In this document: piece by piece, positions 53,685 to 62,923 of the stretch
Numbering within the stretch: the stretch's first letter is position 1
How the letters are laid out: the number at the start of each line of letters is the position of its first letter
Assembly: GCA_905221605.1 (NCBI GenBank)
Contig: CAJNDS010000150.1
Location: 124,001 to 188,000, forward strand
From: Symbiodinium natans
Taxonomy: Eukaryota > Sar > Dinophyceae > Suessiales > Symbiodiniaceae
DNA length: 64,000 nucleotides
Direction of reading: 5' to 3'
Notes under the pieces: generated by a model
Told to the model about the DNA's origin: nothing
What the model saw: only the letters and a program-made list of their open reading frames with translations
Database searches by the model: none
Made by a program: the position numbers and the translations under genes

Positions 53685-54782
53685 ATGCCTTCTCCGAAGC
53701 GATGGCTCCAACTTGCCTCGGATGGTGGACAAGATGGTGGAGCTGGAAATGGTGCAGCTGAGTCTCTGGGTGAAAGAGCGGTGTTGGAAGAGGTGATTCC
53801 CGACGCTGAAGAACATCTGGAAGAGGCCTTGGTTGCAGAAAGCCCCAATGTGGGTATGAATCCCAATAGGGATATGGTTAGCAATGCTGAAGCTGAAGGA
53901 CGTGCTGTTTCTGTACCGCCAAAGCCTGGTGAAAAAAGGAACTGGGATGCGACTGGTGGCATAGATCGTGAAATGGAGGTGACTGTTTTACGAGTGTTAC
54001 ACAAACACGGGTACCAGCCGTCGTCTTCGACTTCGGGTCGAATGGTAGACCAAGAGTCTCAGACCGATCTGATTGGAGAAGTGCTACAAGCGACCAGGAG
54101 GCCGTTGAACAAGATCAAAAAGGGTCCATCTTCGAGTTCCCAAGGTGGTGGAAGCGGTCACAAACAGAAGGGTGCGGACGGCTTTGAAGCTGCACCTGCT
54201 GCTGAATACGCCATGGGGGAGGAGGAGATCCTACAGATGGAGGCTGAACGGTTGCGACAGCTGTCAGAAGAAGAGGACGAGATGCGACAGGTTTCTGAAA
54301 GGGACGGTTTTCGGAAAGACGAGCATCTGATCCAAGCGTGTGATGGCACAATGTGGGAATTGCACCTCCATGAAGATGGGAGACAATATTATTACTGCCT
54401 GGATACGCACGAAACCAAGTGGACATTGCCGGTGGTAGGTGAAAAGGTGAAGAGCGACGAGGTGGTTGGGTCTCCTTTGGGCAATGAGCTGGAAATGGAG
54501 GCGGCGCTGGATTCTTCATCCTCTACTCCGAAGACTGAGTCTACGAGGGCATTCCAAGGTAGTGTAAATAGTTTAGGTTTTCCTCTACTATCAGGGATAG
54601 CGGTCCTAGGGCTGATGGTGACGCCCCGACCTCGGGTTCTCCTGATGAGGAAGGGATTCCTGGGAACCAAGCCAACATCGCTGGAGCTCAACACCTGGAT
54701 CGGGAAGAAACAGAAGCGCTTTCTGAGGGTGGGGCAGCGATGGAATTGGTGGATCCAGAAGAGAAAATGCCCAATGAGGTGA
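53685..54782 (+). CDS. element ORF1: WW-domain protein
   Basis: 365 residues from the ATG of MPSPKRWLQ; the frame is open upstream through the LTR, with another ATG at 53418 just after an SL-like word. Acidic and Gln/Glu-rich, a basic patch KIKKGPSSS, a predicted helix (EEEILQMEAERLRQLSEEED), then a WW domain at residues 224-249 (W...GRQYYY...T...W..P) that would bind Pro-rich ligands. The last about 70 residues look out of frame: the acidic style continues instead in the -1 frame that leads into ORF2. In position it is gag-like. The frame stops at TGA 54780. Confidence 0.7.
   Translation: MPSPKRWLQLASDGGQDGGAGNGAAESLGERAVLEEVIPDAEEHLEEALVAESPNVGMNPNRDMVSNAEAEGRAVSVPPKPGEKRNWDATGGIDREMEVTVLRVLHKHGYQPSSSTSGRMVDQESQTDLIGEVLQATRRPLNKIKKGPSSSSQGGGSGHKQKGADGFEAAPAAEYAMGEEEILQMEAERLRQLSEEEDEMRQVSERDGFRKDEHLIQACDGTMWELHLHEDGRQYYYCLDTHETKWTLPVVGEKVKSDEVVGSPLGNELEMEAALDSSSSTPKTESTRAFQGSVNSLGFPLLSGIAVLGLMVTPRPRVLLMRKGFLGTKPTSLELNTWIGKKQKRFLRVGQRWNWWIQKRKCPMR
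54572..54600 (+). promoter_or_regulatory. candidate -1 frameshift region between ORF1 and ORF2
   Basis: The ORF2 frame is open from just after a TAG at 54569-54571. In GGT TTT CCT (54576-54584) the Phe codon lies on a run of four T, so a -1 slip keeps pairing and continues as SSTIRDSGPRADGDAPTSG into ORF2. Equally, one base may have been lost from the T run. Confidence 0.5.
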
Positions 54783-57700
54783 TCGGAACTGTGTCGGCTG
54801 CAGAAGAGCGAGTGGTGGATGTGGTACCTGTTGTTCAGGAAGGTGGTCCTGGAGATTCGGAGGATGGAGAGAAAAAGTTGTGTGTTACGACTGAGGAGGT
54901 CTCTTCGTTTGGTGCCAAGAATTCTGCCATTCAAGGGGAAAAAGAAGCTTCTGGAATAGCTGGAGACACGGATGATCTGAAAAATGAGGCCTGGAGCGCC
55001 AATGATGCGCGGGTTGATGCGCCAGATATTACCTGGAGTGCGAAGGAAGCACGGGTTGAGGTGCATGTGGTGGTACGTTCCACGGGCGACTGCAACAATG
55101 GGGCGCAGGTCTCCGCAGCAGCTGATGATGGAGGTTCACAGGTGGACGCACTGGTGCAACCTGAAGTTAGCAGCGAGGAACGAAATGACAAGGGCTACAC
55201 CGGAGCCAATGAGGCAGCTGTGGTCAATGATGGTGGAAATTCTCCTTTGGAGGCCATGGAACCAAAGGAGCCTGCGGTGGAAGAAAGCGTGCCTGCCGTG
55301 GATGATCGACTCAATTGCCCTGCAGTGGAAGAAGATTTGCCTGCTGCAGAAGGTGAGACAAAGGACTCCAATGATGGGTCCACTCCCATGAAGGGAGAAG
55401 CGTTGCCGTCTGGAAGTTCACCGGAAGTCGACACCGAGCGAACTACAGCAGATGAGGCAAAGCCGTTGGCGGAGAAAAAGGGAGGTCCTGAAATCCAGGA
55501 GCACAAAAAAGATGAGCTTGTGGGACTCGTGGAGCAGGACGAGCAGTGTGACCCAAAGGTGAAGACAAAGGATGCGCCAGGAGCCGATGATACAGAGATG
55601 GTTTCTGAAGAGCGTGTAAAGAAAGTGCCCCGAGCGGGAGCCTTGGAGTCACCTGGGCCACATTGCTATCAAGAGGGAGATGAGATCATGGGTCTAGTGC
55701 GCTGCATCAATGGGTATGGAGCCTTTTTGGACCATGGGGATATGAATGTATTGATTCCTGCAGAAGGGAACAATGCATATCAGTTCAAGTTTGGTGATAC
55801 TGTCAATGGAACAGTGAAACGAGTGGAAGATGATGGTACCATAATCTTGGACACCTTTCTGGTTTTGGAAGAGGACGTGGAGGACTCTTCTTCGACGCTG
55901 CGGAAGTGGAAACCCAGCGGCTGGAGTACGTGGTGGACGGATTCATGGTATGCTGGTCAATGGTACCAAGATTCCAACGGTCAATGGGACTGGAAACAGG
56001 AGGAAGAGCAATCCGATGAAGAGCTTGTGGTACAGGAGTTGTCTTCTGAAGAACGAAAAGAAAGGCAACTTTATGGAGAAAAGATCTACAAAGCTCTTCT
56101 GGAGAATGGAAATGAAGAGGAAGCCTATGTTGGCAAAATTACTGGGATGCTGTTAGGTCGGCCGATGGAAGATTTACAGGAGTGTGTTGCGGATCAGGCA
56201 TTCCTCAATGCGGAAGCTCGGCGCGCGTATGGCATCTTGCAAAATGATGGTTGGAAGCCTGATGGTACAGAAAGCACAGGCTTGGGGAAGTTAACCACTT
56301 TTTCCCGAAAACAGTACCACAACGCGCTTTTCGAACTGGCATGCAGAAAAAGGAGATTTTCTCGACCAGTTGTGGGTGAAGCGGTGGCAACGGTGCTGAA
56401 TCAAGGGGAAGATGAGTTTTGGAACGCGCTTTGGTTGGACACCAAGCTATTTTTGCAGGAGCTTGATGGTGCAGTGCAATCCATGAGCAAAAGGGAGAAC
56501 AAGCCAATGGAAGCCTACATGGATCCTGACCAGTACAAAAAGGCTTACATGACACCAAAGACGGTGTTGTCACCTGGTTACAGCAAGCTGTGCAGGTTCT
56601 TCAATAAGGGAAGGTGTCGCAATGGCGATGGGTGTCCCTATGAGCATCGTCGGTACGGTGAAGGTTGGCCAGAAGGGGGGTCAACTGATCCAAAGAATAG
56701 CCAAGAAGCTGATGATGAGGACGGGAACATCGGTGACCCTCCCACAGAGGAAGGTACAGTGGATGAGGCACAGCAGGAGCGGGAGGATTTAGCCTTCCGG
56801 GCCAAGTACAATTTTGGCAAAGGTGCATCAAAGGGTGAGCCTACGTCGGGTGAGCCAAAAGGTCGTCTGTGTCTGTATTACAATCAAGGTGGTTGTAAAT
56901 ATGGGACTACATGCAGGTATCTTCACAACGATGACATAGCATTGGAAGGGACTTGGGAGCCCGGCAAAGCTTGGGACAATGCTTCCAGGAAGTCACTAAG
57001 GGACGCAGGGTTCCACCATTGCTGTTTCGATTATTACCTCAGAGGACGTTGCCGGAAAGGGTTAAATTTCTGCAAGTACTCCCATGACGAGATGTCAGAG
57101 GAGCGGCTGTCGCTCCTGAAACACTTGGTACAGGTGGCCAATCAGGTCCGGTTTGAAAAAGAGAGAGGATGGGAGCTTACGGATAGAAGCACTTTTCAGC
57201 CACCTGCGAGTGGGGGAGCTGAATCTTCCTCATCCTCGGCACCAAAAGCGCTGCAAATGACCAATGTGTCACAAAAAGATGGTGAAAAAGGTATTCTGGA
57301 TGAAGTAGAAGCTGATGAGCAAAAGAATTCGGTGGCTGCATCCACTAGTATCCAGCTTCACAATCCGGAGGAGCCGATTGAAAATTGGATGGCTCGCAAC
57401 GCACACCTGTGGGTGTATACCCCTCATGTAAGTGAGGTGATGATTACGCTTGGTGTGACCAATGTGTCGGACTTGCAAGAGTTCATCTTTGTGGAAGATT
57501 TGGTTGACAAAGGGATCAACAAAGTGACCGCATGCAAAATTCTGCAATTGGTGGGTGAGGTCCGATATCGACCGGGAGGACCGGAAAAGGCAGTTCCGTC
57601 TGATGCATCTGTACGGGTACAACAATCTTCTGGGAACAAAGGGACTGGAAGAGCGGCGGTGCGAACCCTCACTCAGGTGCGTGAAGCTGAAGACTCCGGT

Positions 57701-60700
57701 GCAAAAACTATGCCGAGAGGTTCCTATCGGGAGCTTTTTGATAAGGTCAGGTACCGTGATGGTTGGACGCTTGCGCAGAGGTCTCCGTTGTGCGTACAGA
57801 AGCTGCGGTTGGTGGGAGTTGGAATGCCGCCGGTGAATCCACCAACGAAAAAGTATCGGTCAAGATCAAACCCTGTAAGAAGGGGAAGGCCCTTGCTGGA
57901 CAAAAAACAGGTGCGACAGGTGCCACGATCTCGGTCACAACGACGAGTGCAACTGGCGGAAGTGGTGGAAAAACCGAAGCCACTGGAGCCGGTGAAACCT
58001 CGTGGTGGTTTGTCGTATCCATTCAGCAGAGCGTGGGCAGATGTGGTGGATGATGATGACCAGGCGGAGGCTTTGGTCTCGTATGCCGCTTCCTCAAGCG
58101 ATTCAAGCGAGGAGGAGACCAATGCGGTACAACGCCTGAAGGAACTCTTTTTGCAAGAAAGGGATTCGTGGAGAACTGCGAGTCGTGGCAATGTTCCACA
58201 AAGTGGTTCTTCAGGCTCCAATGATGGGCCGAAAAAATCGGTTCACCTTGGCGAAGGGCGCGACAAAGCGTCGCGGGGGGAGACCCGCCAAGAAGTGACT
58301 TCACAAGTTTTTTCGCTACCACAACCTTCTCGTCGAGCTGAACGGTCTCAAAAAAGAACAAGGGATGGTTCAGTTATGGTTGGTTCGCTGGCGGTGGGCT
58401 CCACGGATGAGGTTTTACCTGGGCAAGGTGCTGCTGGACAGGTGAATGTCTCTGAAAGCGCTCAAGTTCTTCCTGGGCATGAAGTGGCTGGACAGGAGAC
58501 GGCGCCGGAAGGAGCAGTACAGATTTCTGGCGAGGAGACCGACCAAAAAGAAGGAGAAGGCGGGAGCAATGATCTCCGTGGTAATGATGCGAAGATGTTG
58601 GATGGTGGTCCGGTGAGGAGTGACCTTCAGCAATTGCTGGTGAAAGGCCTTCTGACTCGAATTTATTGGAAGGTTGCAGTTGGCAAGTTGCCAATGGGGC
58701 AAAGAGATTGCCAAAAAGGGTCCAATAAGATGGATCGAAATTTGGTTATTAGCATGTCATCCGAGGGTGCAAGCGAACAGGATGAGAACCTGGCACTGGA
58801 GGACGATGCTGATCAGTCAATGGGAGACGGTGCAATGGTTATGGTGTATGATCCAGGAACGCTGATCCAGTCGCCAACAACTGATTGGGTTATGCGTCGC
58901 GGTCTGACCGATCGTACCGTCTGGCCAGCAATGGCGCACCTGGCACAGAGGATATGTGCTGAAATGGTTCAAGTGGATGAAATGAATGCCCAGCTAGGGA
59001 CTGGAACACTCCTTTTTCAAAGGAGAGATCAAGGATATTATACTGACCTGCATCATTCGTTCCATGACAACCCGTGCTTGCCGGCGGTGGGGAATTACCC
59101 TCTTTCGGTGATGGGTGCCTTGTTGTCTCCTGGTCTGGAAGGGGAATTCAAGAATACGGACAAGTTTGGTACTGCTATGGAGGCAATTGCCTATGATTGG
59201 AGCCGCAGTCCAGGCATGGAAGTTCATATTGAACTTATGGCGAGGGTAGCCAAAATGGTTCACCCATTCCTGAATCTGGGAGCACAAGGGTCGGTGATGG
59301 TTTCAGAATTTCTCTGGCAGCGCGGGAGGGCTCGGTTGATGGAGTTTCTTCAAGCGGCGACTTGTGCGGACCAATTGGAGGCTCTCTGGAGAAGGATGGA
59401 CGACGATGCGGATGAGGAGGTGGATCCTTCGACAGCGATGCTGGAAGTTCTTGGACTAGAGGATGCGGTGCTTGATCAAGGGAACAATGAATCCCTTATT
59501 CCCATTGAAGATGCTGGAGGTGAGACAAGCGGTGACACTGGAGGGAAGGGCAAAGCGCCAGAAGTTTCTCCGGAAGAGGAGAAATCCAGTGGGTCATCCA
59601 GACTGGCGGACACAAGGATTTTCTTGTGGTCAGTGTACTCCCGCGTGGCTTCGAATTTCTCTATGCAGGACCGCACTACTGGTAAGATCTTTGACAGCAC
59701 CAAAGGATATCCTGGTGAAGGACCAAACAATGATGACAATCCTTTCTCTAAGGGGAACTTTCCCTGGATTTCAGAAGACTACCTCGACGAAGTGGTGTCA
59801 AAAAAGATGGAAAGGTCTTCAGAGATGGATGGGTTTGTTCCGGGAAGTGAGGGATCATTGGAAAAGGTAGAGGTGGAGAATGTTACTGCCTCTAAAATTC
59901 TTATGGCTCTTTGGAAGAAGGGACATAGAGTTGGGTTTAGAAGGTTGCGTCGTTTGAATGCATCTGGATGCAAGGTTGGAGCAATGAAACGTCCAATCAA
60001 AAGGGTGCAGAAGATTGGCGCTAGGAAGGCCTTCATGAAGATGTTCAATGTTTTTGGATCGTCTCAGCATGGCTCAGGAGTTGGCGGAAAACCGATCATG
60101 AAGGTGGTAGGACCAAGGCCAGGTTTTCCAGCTGTACTCCAAGCACCAAATACTGATAGCACGTCGGGTGAAGGGAGCAGTCCCCAGGTACATGGCAATG
60201 TTCATGTAGAGCACAGTCGCCCTATGGACCGGTATGAGGCAGAGCGCTTGGAGAAGAGGAAGAAGGGTTTCTGCTATTGGTTTGGCAAAGGGAAAGATCG
60301 CTGCAAATTTGGTGACGACTGCAAATTCATCCATTCCGAAGATGATGTGGTGCTACATTCATATTGGTGCAAGTACTATGTGGCAGGGAGAGAATGTTTC
60401 GCTGGAAAGGATTGTGAGTTCTCGCATGATGCAACTGGTGTGAGGTGCGTCCAGTTTGCTCGGTCTGGGAAGTGTCGGTTTGGTGACAGGTGTGTCTTTG
60501 GACATGAGGTTCCGTTGGAAAAACAGAGGCCAAGGTCTCCAAGGACGCCCCCAAGGGATGGTCCAAGGAGAAAGTCTGGTGCAAATGGTGGAAAAAAGGA
60601 GATCTCTCCTGAACAGTTCGGTGATGATGAGGAGGATTTTATGGTTTATGACGAAGAGACCAAGATGACGGAACTGTTGATGGAGGCGATTTCATTTCTG

Positions 60701-61510
60701 TCCAATGGCAAGTCAGATTTGGCTCGAGCAGAGGCGGACCCATTGTTCAAACTCCTGAAGATCACTGGAGATGCTGACTACATGGATCAAGTATGGGTTT
60801 CGTGGACCACTGAAATGTTGTCAGTGCTGGAACTTCTCGAAGTAGTGAAGTCGTACGATGTTTCGCTCGCGGAGGTGGAAGAATGGGTCAATGACCTGAG
60901 GATATGGTATGAGCGAGCCAATTTGGGAGAAGAAAAGGATCCCAAAAAAGGGAAAAAGAGGTCCCTAGAAGGGGAGTCCAGCAAAGATATTCCTGCCGAA
61001 AAAGAAGTGGTTGAGACTTCGGAGACGGAGGTTGCCGTTGAGGAGGAGAAGAAAAAGGTAAAAAAGAAGAGGAAAGCTGCAGCTATCGAAGATCCTTATA
61101 CCCTCATGGTTCCAAAGCCGAAGAAGATGCCGGCGGTCATTGAGAAGGGTGGATCATCATCCAATGTGGTGGTTTCTGCAGTGGAAAAAGCCTCAAAAGC
61201 GCGCACAAAGTCAAATGTCGGTGGAAAGACAAAGAAGAAGGAGAAAAGTCAGAGTCCCAAAAAAGAAGAGGTGGTAATGGTGCAAGATCCTGAGGAAAAG
61301 GATCGTCCATCCGATGCGGAGGCACCAGGGTCTGCCAATGCGAATGAAGAGCTGGATCAATCTTGCCAGGCGATTGAGGATGCGAAGAGAGAAGGATTGG
61401 TATCCTCAATTCAAAGGGGCATACAGGATCCTATTCTTACGATTTCGGACCTGGAGTATATTCTGCTGCAACTTCACCTCAAGATTGCCAACAATCGGAA
61501 AAAGAAGTGA
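54740..61510 (+). CDS. element ORF2: giant S1 / six-CCCH-finger RNA-binding protein
   Basis: 2,256 residues, one uninterrupted frame. Order: acidic low-complexity region (1-300); S1-like OB fold (about 312-373, GLVRCINGYGAFLDHGD); Trp-rich stretch (390-425); CCCH fingers at 618-636 (C-x7-C-x5-C-x3-H), 711-729 (same spacing) and 762-782 (C-x8-C-x6-C-x3-H); a helical, SAM-like segment (about 881-940); basic/Ser-rich linker; an all-helical region around 1390-1620; a second finger triplet at about 1845, 1877 and 1903 (C-x8/9-C-x5-C-x3-H); Lys-rich tail with KKKRK near 2106 and an end rich in Lys. CCCH fingers bind single-stranded RNA, so the product probably binds RNA, perhaps the element's own. 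No catalytic motif of a retroelement polymerase or integrase seen. If -1 frameshifting occurs, it forms a fusion with ORF1. It could alternatively be a captured host gene. Confidence 0.85.
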   Translation: MELVDPEEKMPNEVIGTVSAAEERVVDVVPVVQEGGPGDSEDGEKKLCVTTEEVSSFGAKNSAIQGEKEASGIAGDTDDLKNEAWSANDARVDAPDITWSAKEARVEVHVVVRSTGDCNNGAQVSAAADDGGSQVDALVQPEVSSEERNDKGYTGANEAAVVNDGGNSPLEAMEPKEPAVEESVPAVDDRLNCPAVEEDLPAAEGETKDSNDGSTPMKGEALPSGSSPEVDTERTTADEAKPLAEKKGGPEIQEHKKDELVGLVEQDEQCDPKVKTKDAPGADDTEMVSEERVKKVPRAGALESPGPHCYQEGDEIMGLVRCINGYGAFLDHGDMNVLIPAEGNNAYQFKFGDTVNGTVKRVEDDGTIILDTFLVLEEDVEDSSSTLRKWKPSGWSTWWTDSWYAGQWYQDSNGQWDWKQEEEQSDEELVVQELSSEERKERQLYGEKIYKALLENGNEEEAYVGKITGMLLGRPMEDLQECVADQAFLNAEARRAYGILQNDGWKPDGTESTGLGKLTTFSRKQYHNALFELACRKRRFSRPVVGEAVATVLNQGEDEFWNALWLDTKLFLQELDGAVQSMSKRENKPMEAYMDPDQYKKAYMTPKTVLSPGYSKLCRFFNKGRCRNGDGCPYEHRRYGEGWPEGGSTDPKNSQEADDEDGNIGDPPTEEGTVDEAQQEREDLAFRAKYNFGKGASKGEPTSGEPKGRLCLYYNQGGCKYGTTCRYLHNDDIALEGTWEPGKAWDNASRKSLRDAGFHHCCFDYYLRGRCRKGLNFCKYSHDEMSEERLSLLKHLVQVANQVRFEKERGWELTDRSTFQPPASGGAESSSSSAPKALQMTNVSQKDGEKGILDEVEADEQKNSVAASTSIQLHNPEEPIENWMARNAHLWVYTPHVSEVMITLGVTNVSDLQEFIFVEDLVDKGINKVTACKILQLVGEVRYRPGGPEKAVPSDASVRVQQSSGNKGTGRAAVRTLTQVREAEDSGAKTMPRGSYRELFDKVRYRDGWTLAQRSPLCVQKLRLVGVGMPPVNPPTKKYRSRSNPVRRGRPLLDKKQVRQVPRSRSQRRVQLAEVVEKPKPLEPVKPRGGLSYPFSRAWADVVDDDDQAEALVSYAASSSDSSEEETNAVQRLKELFLQERDSWRTASRGNVPQSGSSGSNDGPKKSVHLGEGRDKASRGETRQEVTSQVFSLPQPSRRAERSQKRTRDGSVMVGSLAVGSTDEVLPGQGAAGQVNVSESAQVLPGHEVAGQETAPEGAVQISGEETDQKEGEGGSNDLRGNDAKMLDGGPVRSDLQQLLVKGLLTRIYWKVAVGKLPMGQRDCQKGSNKMDRNLVISMSSEGASEQDENLALEDDADQSMGDGAMVMVYDPGTLIQSPTTDWVMRRGLTDRTVWPAMAHLAQRICAEMVQVDEMNAQLGTGTLLFQRRDQGYYTDLHHSFHDNPCLPAVGNYPLSVMGALLSPGLEGEFKNTDKFGTAMEAIAYDWSRSPGMEVHIELMARVAKMVHPFLNLGAQGSVMVSEFLWQRGRARLMEFLQAATCADQLEALWRRMDDDADEEVDPSTAMLEVLGLEDAVLDQGNNESLIPIEDAGGETSGDTGGKGKAPEVSPEEEKSSGSSRLADTRIFLWSVYSRVASNFSMQDRTTGKIFDSTKGYPGEGPNNDDNPFSKGNFPWISEDYLDEVVSKKMERSSEMDGFVPGSEGSLEKVEVENVTASKILMALWKKGHRVGFRRLRRLNASGCKVGAMKRPIKRVQKIGARKAFMKMFNVFGSSQHGSGVGGKPIMKVVGPRPGFPAVLQAPNTDSTSGEGSSPQVHGNVHVEHSRPMDRYEAERLEKRKKGFCYWFGKGKDRCKFGDDCKFIHSEDDVVLHSYWCKYYVAGRECFAGKDCEFSHDATGVRCVQFARSGKCRFGDRCVFGHEVPLEKQRPRSPRTPPRDGPRRKSGANGGKKEISPEQFGDDEEDFMVYDEETKMTELLMEAISFLSNGKSDLARAEADPLFKLLKITGDADYMDQVWVSWTTEMLSVLELLEVVKSYDVSLAEVEEWVNDLRIWYERANLGEEKDPKKGKKRSLEGESSKDIPAEKEVVETSETEVAVEEEKKKVKKKRKAAAIEDPYTLMVPKPKKMPAVIEKGGSSSNVVVSAVEKASKARTKSNVGGKTKKKEKSQSPKKEEVVMVQDPEEKDRPSDAEAPGSANANEELDQSCQAIEDAKREGLVSSIQRGIQDPILTISDLEYILLQLHLKIANNRKKK

Positions 61511-61881
61511 TTGGATGGTATGGATGAAGGGATGGTTTTTCTCTTTCTGGAGACCGGTGCGCTGGAACAGCCAATGTGCTGACAAAGGTGGTGGTTACTA
61601 TTAAGGGTATGGAAATCCCTGATAGTAGGAGTCAGTAGCTTTTCGCGTAGCGAAGACCACGGTTTGTGGTGAAGAAGGCCAAGGAGTCTTCAGTGATGAG
61701 AGGATCAAGGTGAAAAAAGATTCTCTATGGGTAGTAGGTTAGCCAATGTGCTATAATTCCGTCCTGGAAGACGTTAAACCACAATTTGCATTTCAAGCAG
61801 CTGGCTGCTGCCGTAATGGCAGTTTTTGGCCAAAAGATCTGCATCTCCAATGTGTCCTAGGAAATCCTAGGACAGGGGGAG
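61511..61881 (+). other. element 3' untranslated region, hairpin and polypurine tract
   Basis: Holds TTCGCGTAGCGAA (small stem), an imperfect palindrome around ATCCCTGATAGTAG (61614-61627, also the complement of 54585-54598), then a perfect stem TGTCCTAGG-AAAT-CCTAGGACA (61853-61874). The purine tract GGACAGGGGGAG lies directly before the right LTR and fits a plus-strand primer. Confidence 0.7.
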
Positions 61882-62168
61882 TGCGGAGCTGCAATTGGTA
61901 TTGTAGAAAGGAGTTAGTGTTGGAAGTTGGAAGGGTTAATGAACCCGGAAATCATGTTTGGCTCAAGATGGGCTTGAACAGAAAGCCACAAGTTCAAAAA
62001 GAAGTGCCTGGGTTCTTAGGGTTTGGTAAGGGTGTGGGTTCCTTCTCCCTTTCCTTCCCCCCTGGGTTGCTCTTATCCGTGTTCTTGGTTGTTTCTTGGT
62101 TCGATCTGGGAAATATAAGTTCAGGGCGATTAGGGGAGTTGATTTCTTTCCTTGGTTGTCCCCCCGTA
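61882..62168 (+). repeat. right LTR, 287 bp
   Basis: Same ends as the left LTR; single difference (T at 62147 where the left has C). The open frame through it is a shadow. Confidence 0.9.
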
Positions 62169-62236
62169 CCCCAAACCCTAAACCCTAAACCCTAAACCCT
62201 AAACCCTAAACCCTAACCCTAACCCTAAACCCAAAG
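62169..62236. repeat. telomere-like (CCCTAAA)n array at the element's right flank
   Basis: About nine heptamers; the left flank is instead CCCCAAG, so the insertion separates two array types. Confidence 0.95.
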
Positions 62237-62283
62237 GCTCCCTGAGCTTCACCTTGGGAGGAACTTCCATGGATCCGCACCGA
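62237..62283 (+). CDS. exon-like islet SLSFTLGGTSMDPHR
   Basis: Acceptor CCAAAG; donor CGA|GTGCGT. A following AG (62305) is too near to be the next acceptor. Confidence 0.5.
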
Positions 62284-62439
62284 GTGCGTGATTGACACAG
62301 TGCAGGCATCTCGGCCGCTTACTTGTGCGATGAACCCTAAGCCCTAAATCCTAGACCCTAAACCCTAAACCCCAAACCCCAAACCCCAAACCCTAAACCC
62401 TAAACCGAAAACCCCAAGCCCTAAACCCGAAACCCCAAG

Positions 62440-62560
62440 CTGGCTTGACTTCCACTCAGCCCCCGAAACGGGCCGGGTTTTCTTGGAAGGTGTGAAAGGT
62501 GACACGCCTCTTCACTTCACTCTTCTCGAGAGGCCCGAATCCTGGAGCCATGAGCCCTAA
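62440..62560 (+). CDS. exon-like block WLDFHSAPETGRVFLEGVKG...
   Basis: Open for 39 codons after CCAAG (WLDFHSAPETGRVFLEG, then TPLHFTLLERPESW) to a TAA. An internal donor GAAG|GTGTGA would shorten it to 62488. Unrecognised. Confidence 0.5.
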
Positions 62561-62712
62561 ACCTTGAGACCCGATCTAAACTCCAAACTCCGAACTTGTG
62601 GTTTAGGGTTCAAGGTTTAGGTTTAGGGTTTAAAGTTTAGGGTTTAGGGTTTAGGGCTTGGGGTTTAGGGTTCAAGGTTTAGGGTTTATTGTTTGGGTTT
62701 AGGCAAAGTCAG

Positions 62713-62754
62713 GCAGCCGCCTACTTGGCCCAAGCGGTCGTCTTCCTGTACAAG
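62713..62754 (+). CDS. exon AAAYLAQAVVFLYK
   Basis: Acceptor AAAGTCAG, GC donor (AAG|GCAGGG); joins in phase 0 to 63327. Part of a Cys/Ala-rich protein type that I associate with dinoflagellates. Confidence 0.55.
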
Positions 62755-62923
62755 GCAGGGGGACGGCGAGGTTGACTTACCAGGTGGTTAGGGAACCCAG
62801 CCCCGTAATTTACAGGTCGCGAGGGCGCTTTCTTCGTTGCGCCTGCAACCATTCTAGGGATTCTGATGATGTTTTGAGGTATAGTCCTCACCTTAAGGGC
62901 TAGGACCCAGAAAAGGGGCCCTT

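Larger units (their letters stand above)
53332..62168 (+). mobile_element. non-autonomous copia-type LTR retroelement with giant CCCH/S1/WW frames
   Basis: An 8,837-bp unit bounded by 287-bp direct LTRs that differ at one base. A cccca flanks it on both sides (53327-53331, 62169-62173), a possible 5-bp target duplication, though the flanks are C-rich repeats. A primer-binding site follows the left LTR with no gap and a purine tract precedes the right LTR. Two overlapping frames fill the interior (53685-54782 and 54740-61510). Neither shows an aspartic protease, integrase, reverse transcriptase or RNase H signature, so enzymes must come in trans if it moves. LTR similarity implies recent insertion. 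Copia lineage is inferred from the PBS type and from CCCH fingers known in dinoflagellate copia-like polyproteins. Confidence 0.85.

Noticed and set aside
54559-54594. 36-bp GT-AG intron in element ORF1
   Set aside because: Length is a multiple of three, so removing it would not join ORF1 to the ORF2 frame; all nearby AGs have the same phase.
61746-62195. 149-residue frame through the right LTR
   Set aside because: It overlaps the 3' region, purine tract and LTR; no protein features beyond the LTR-encoded shadow shared with the left end.
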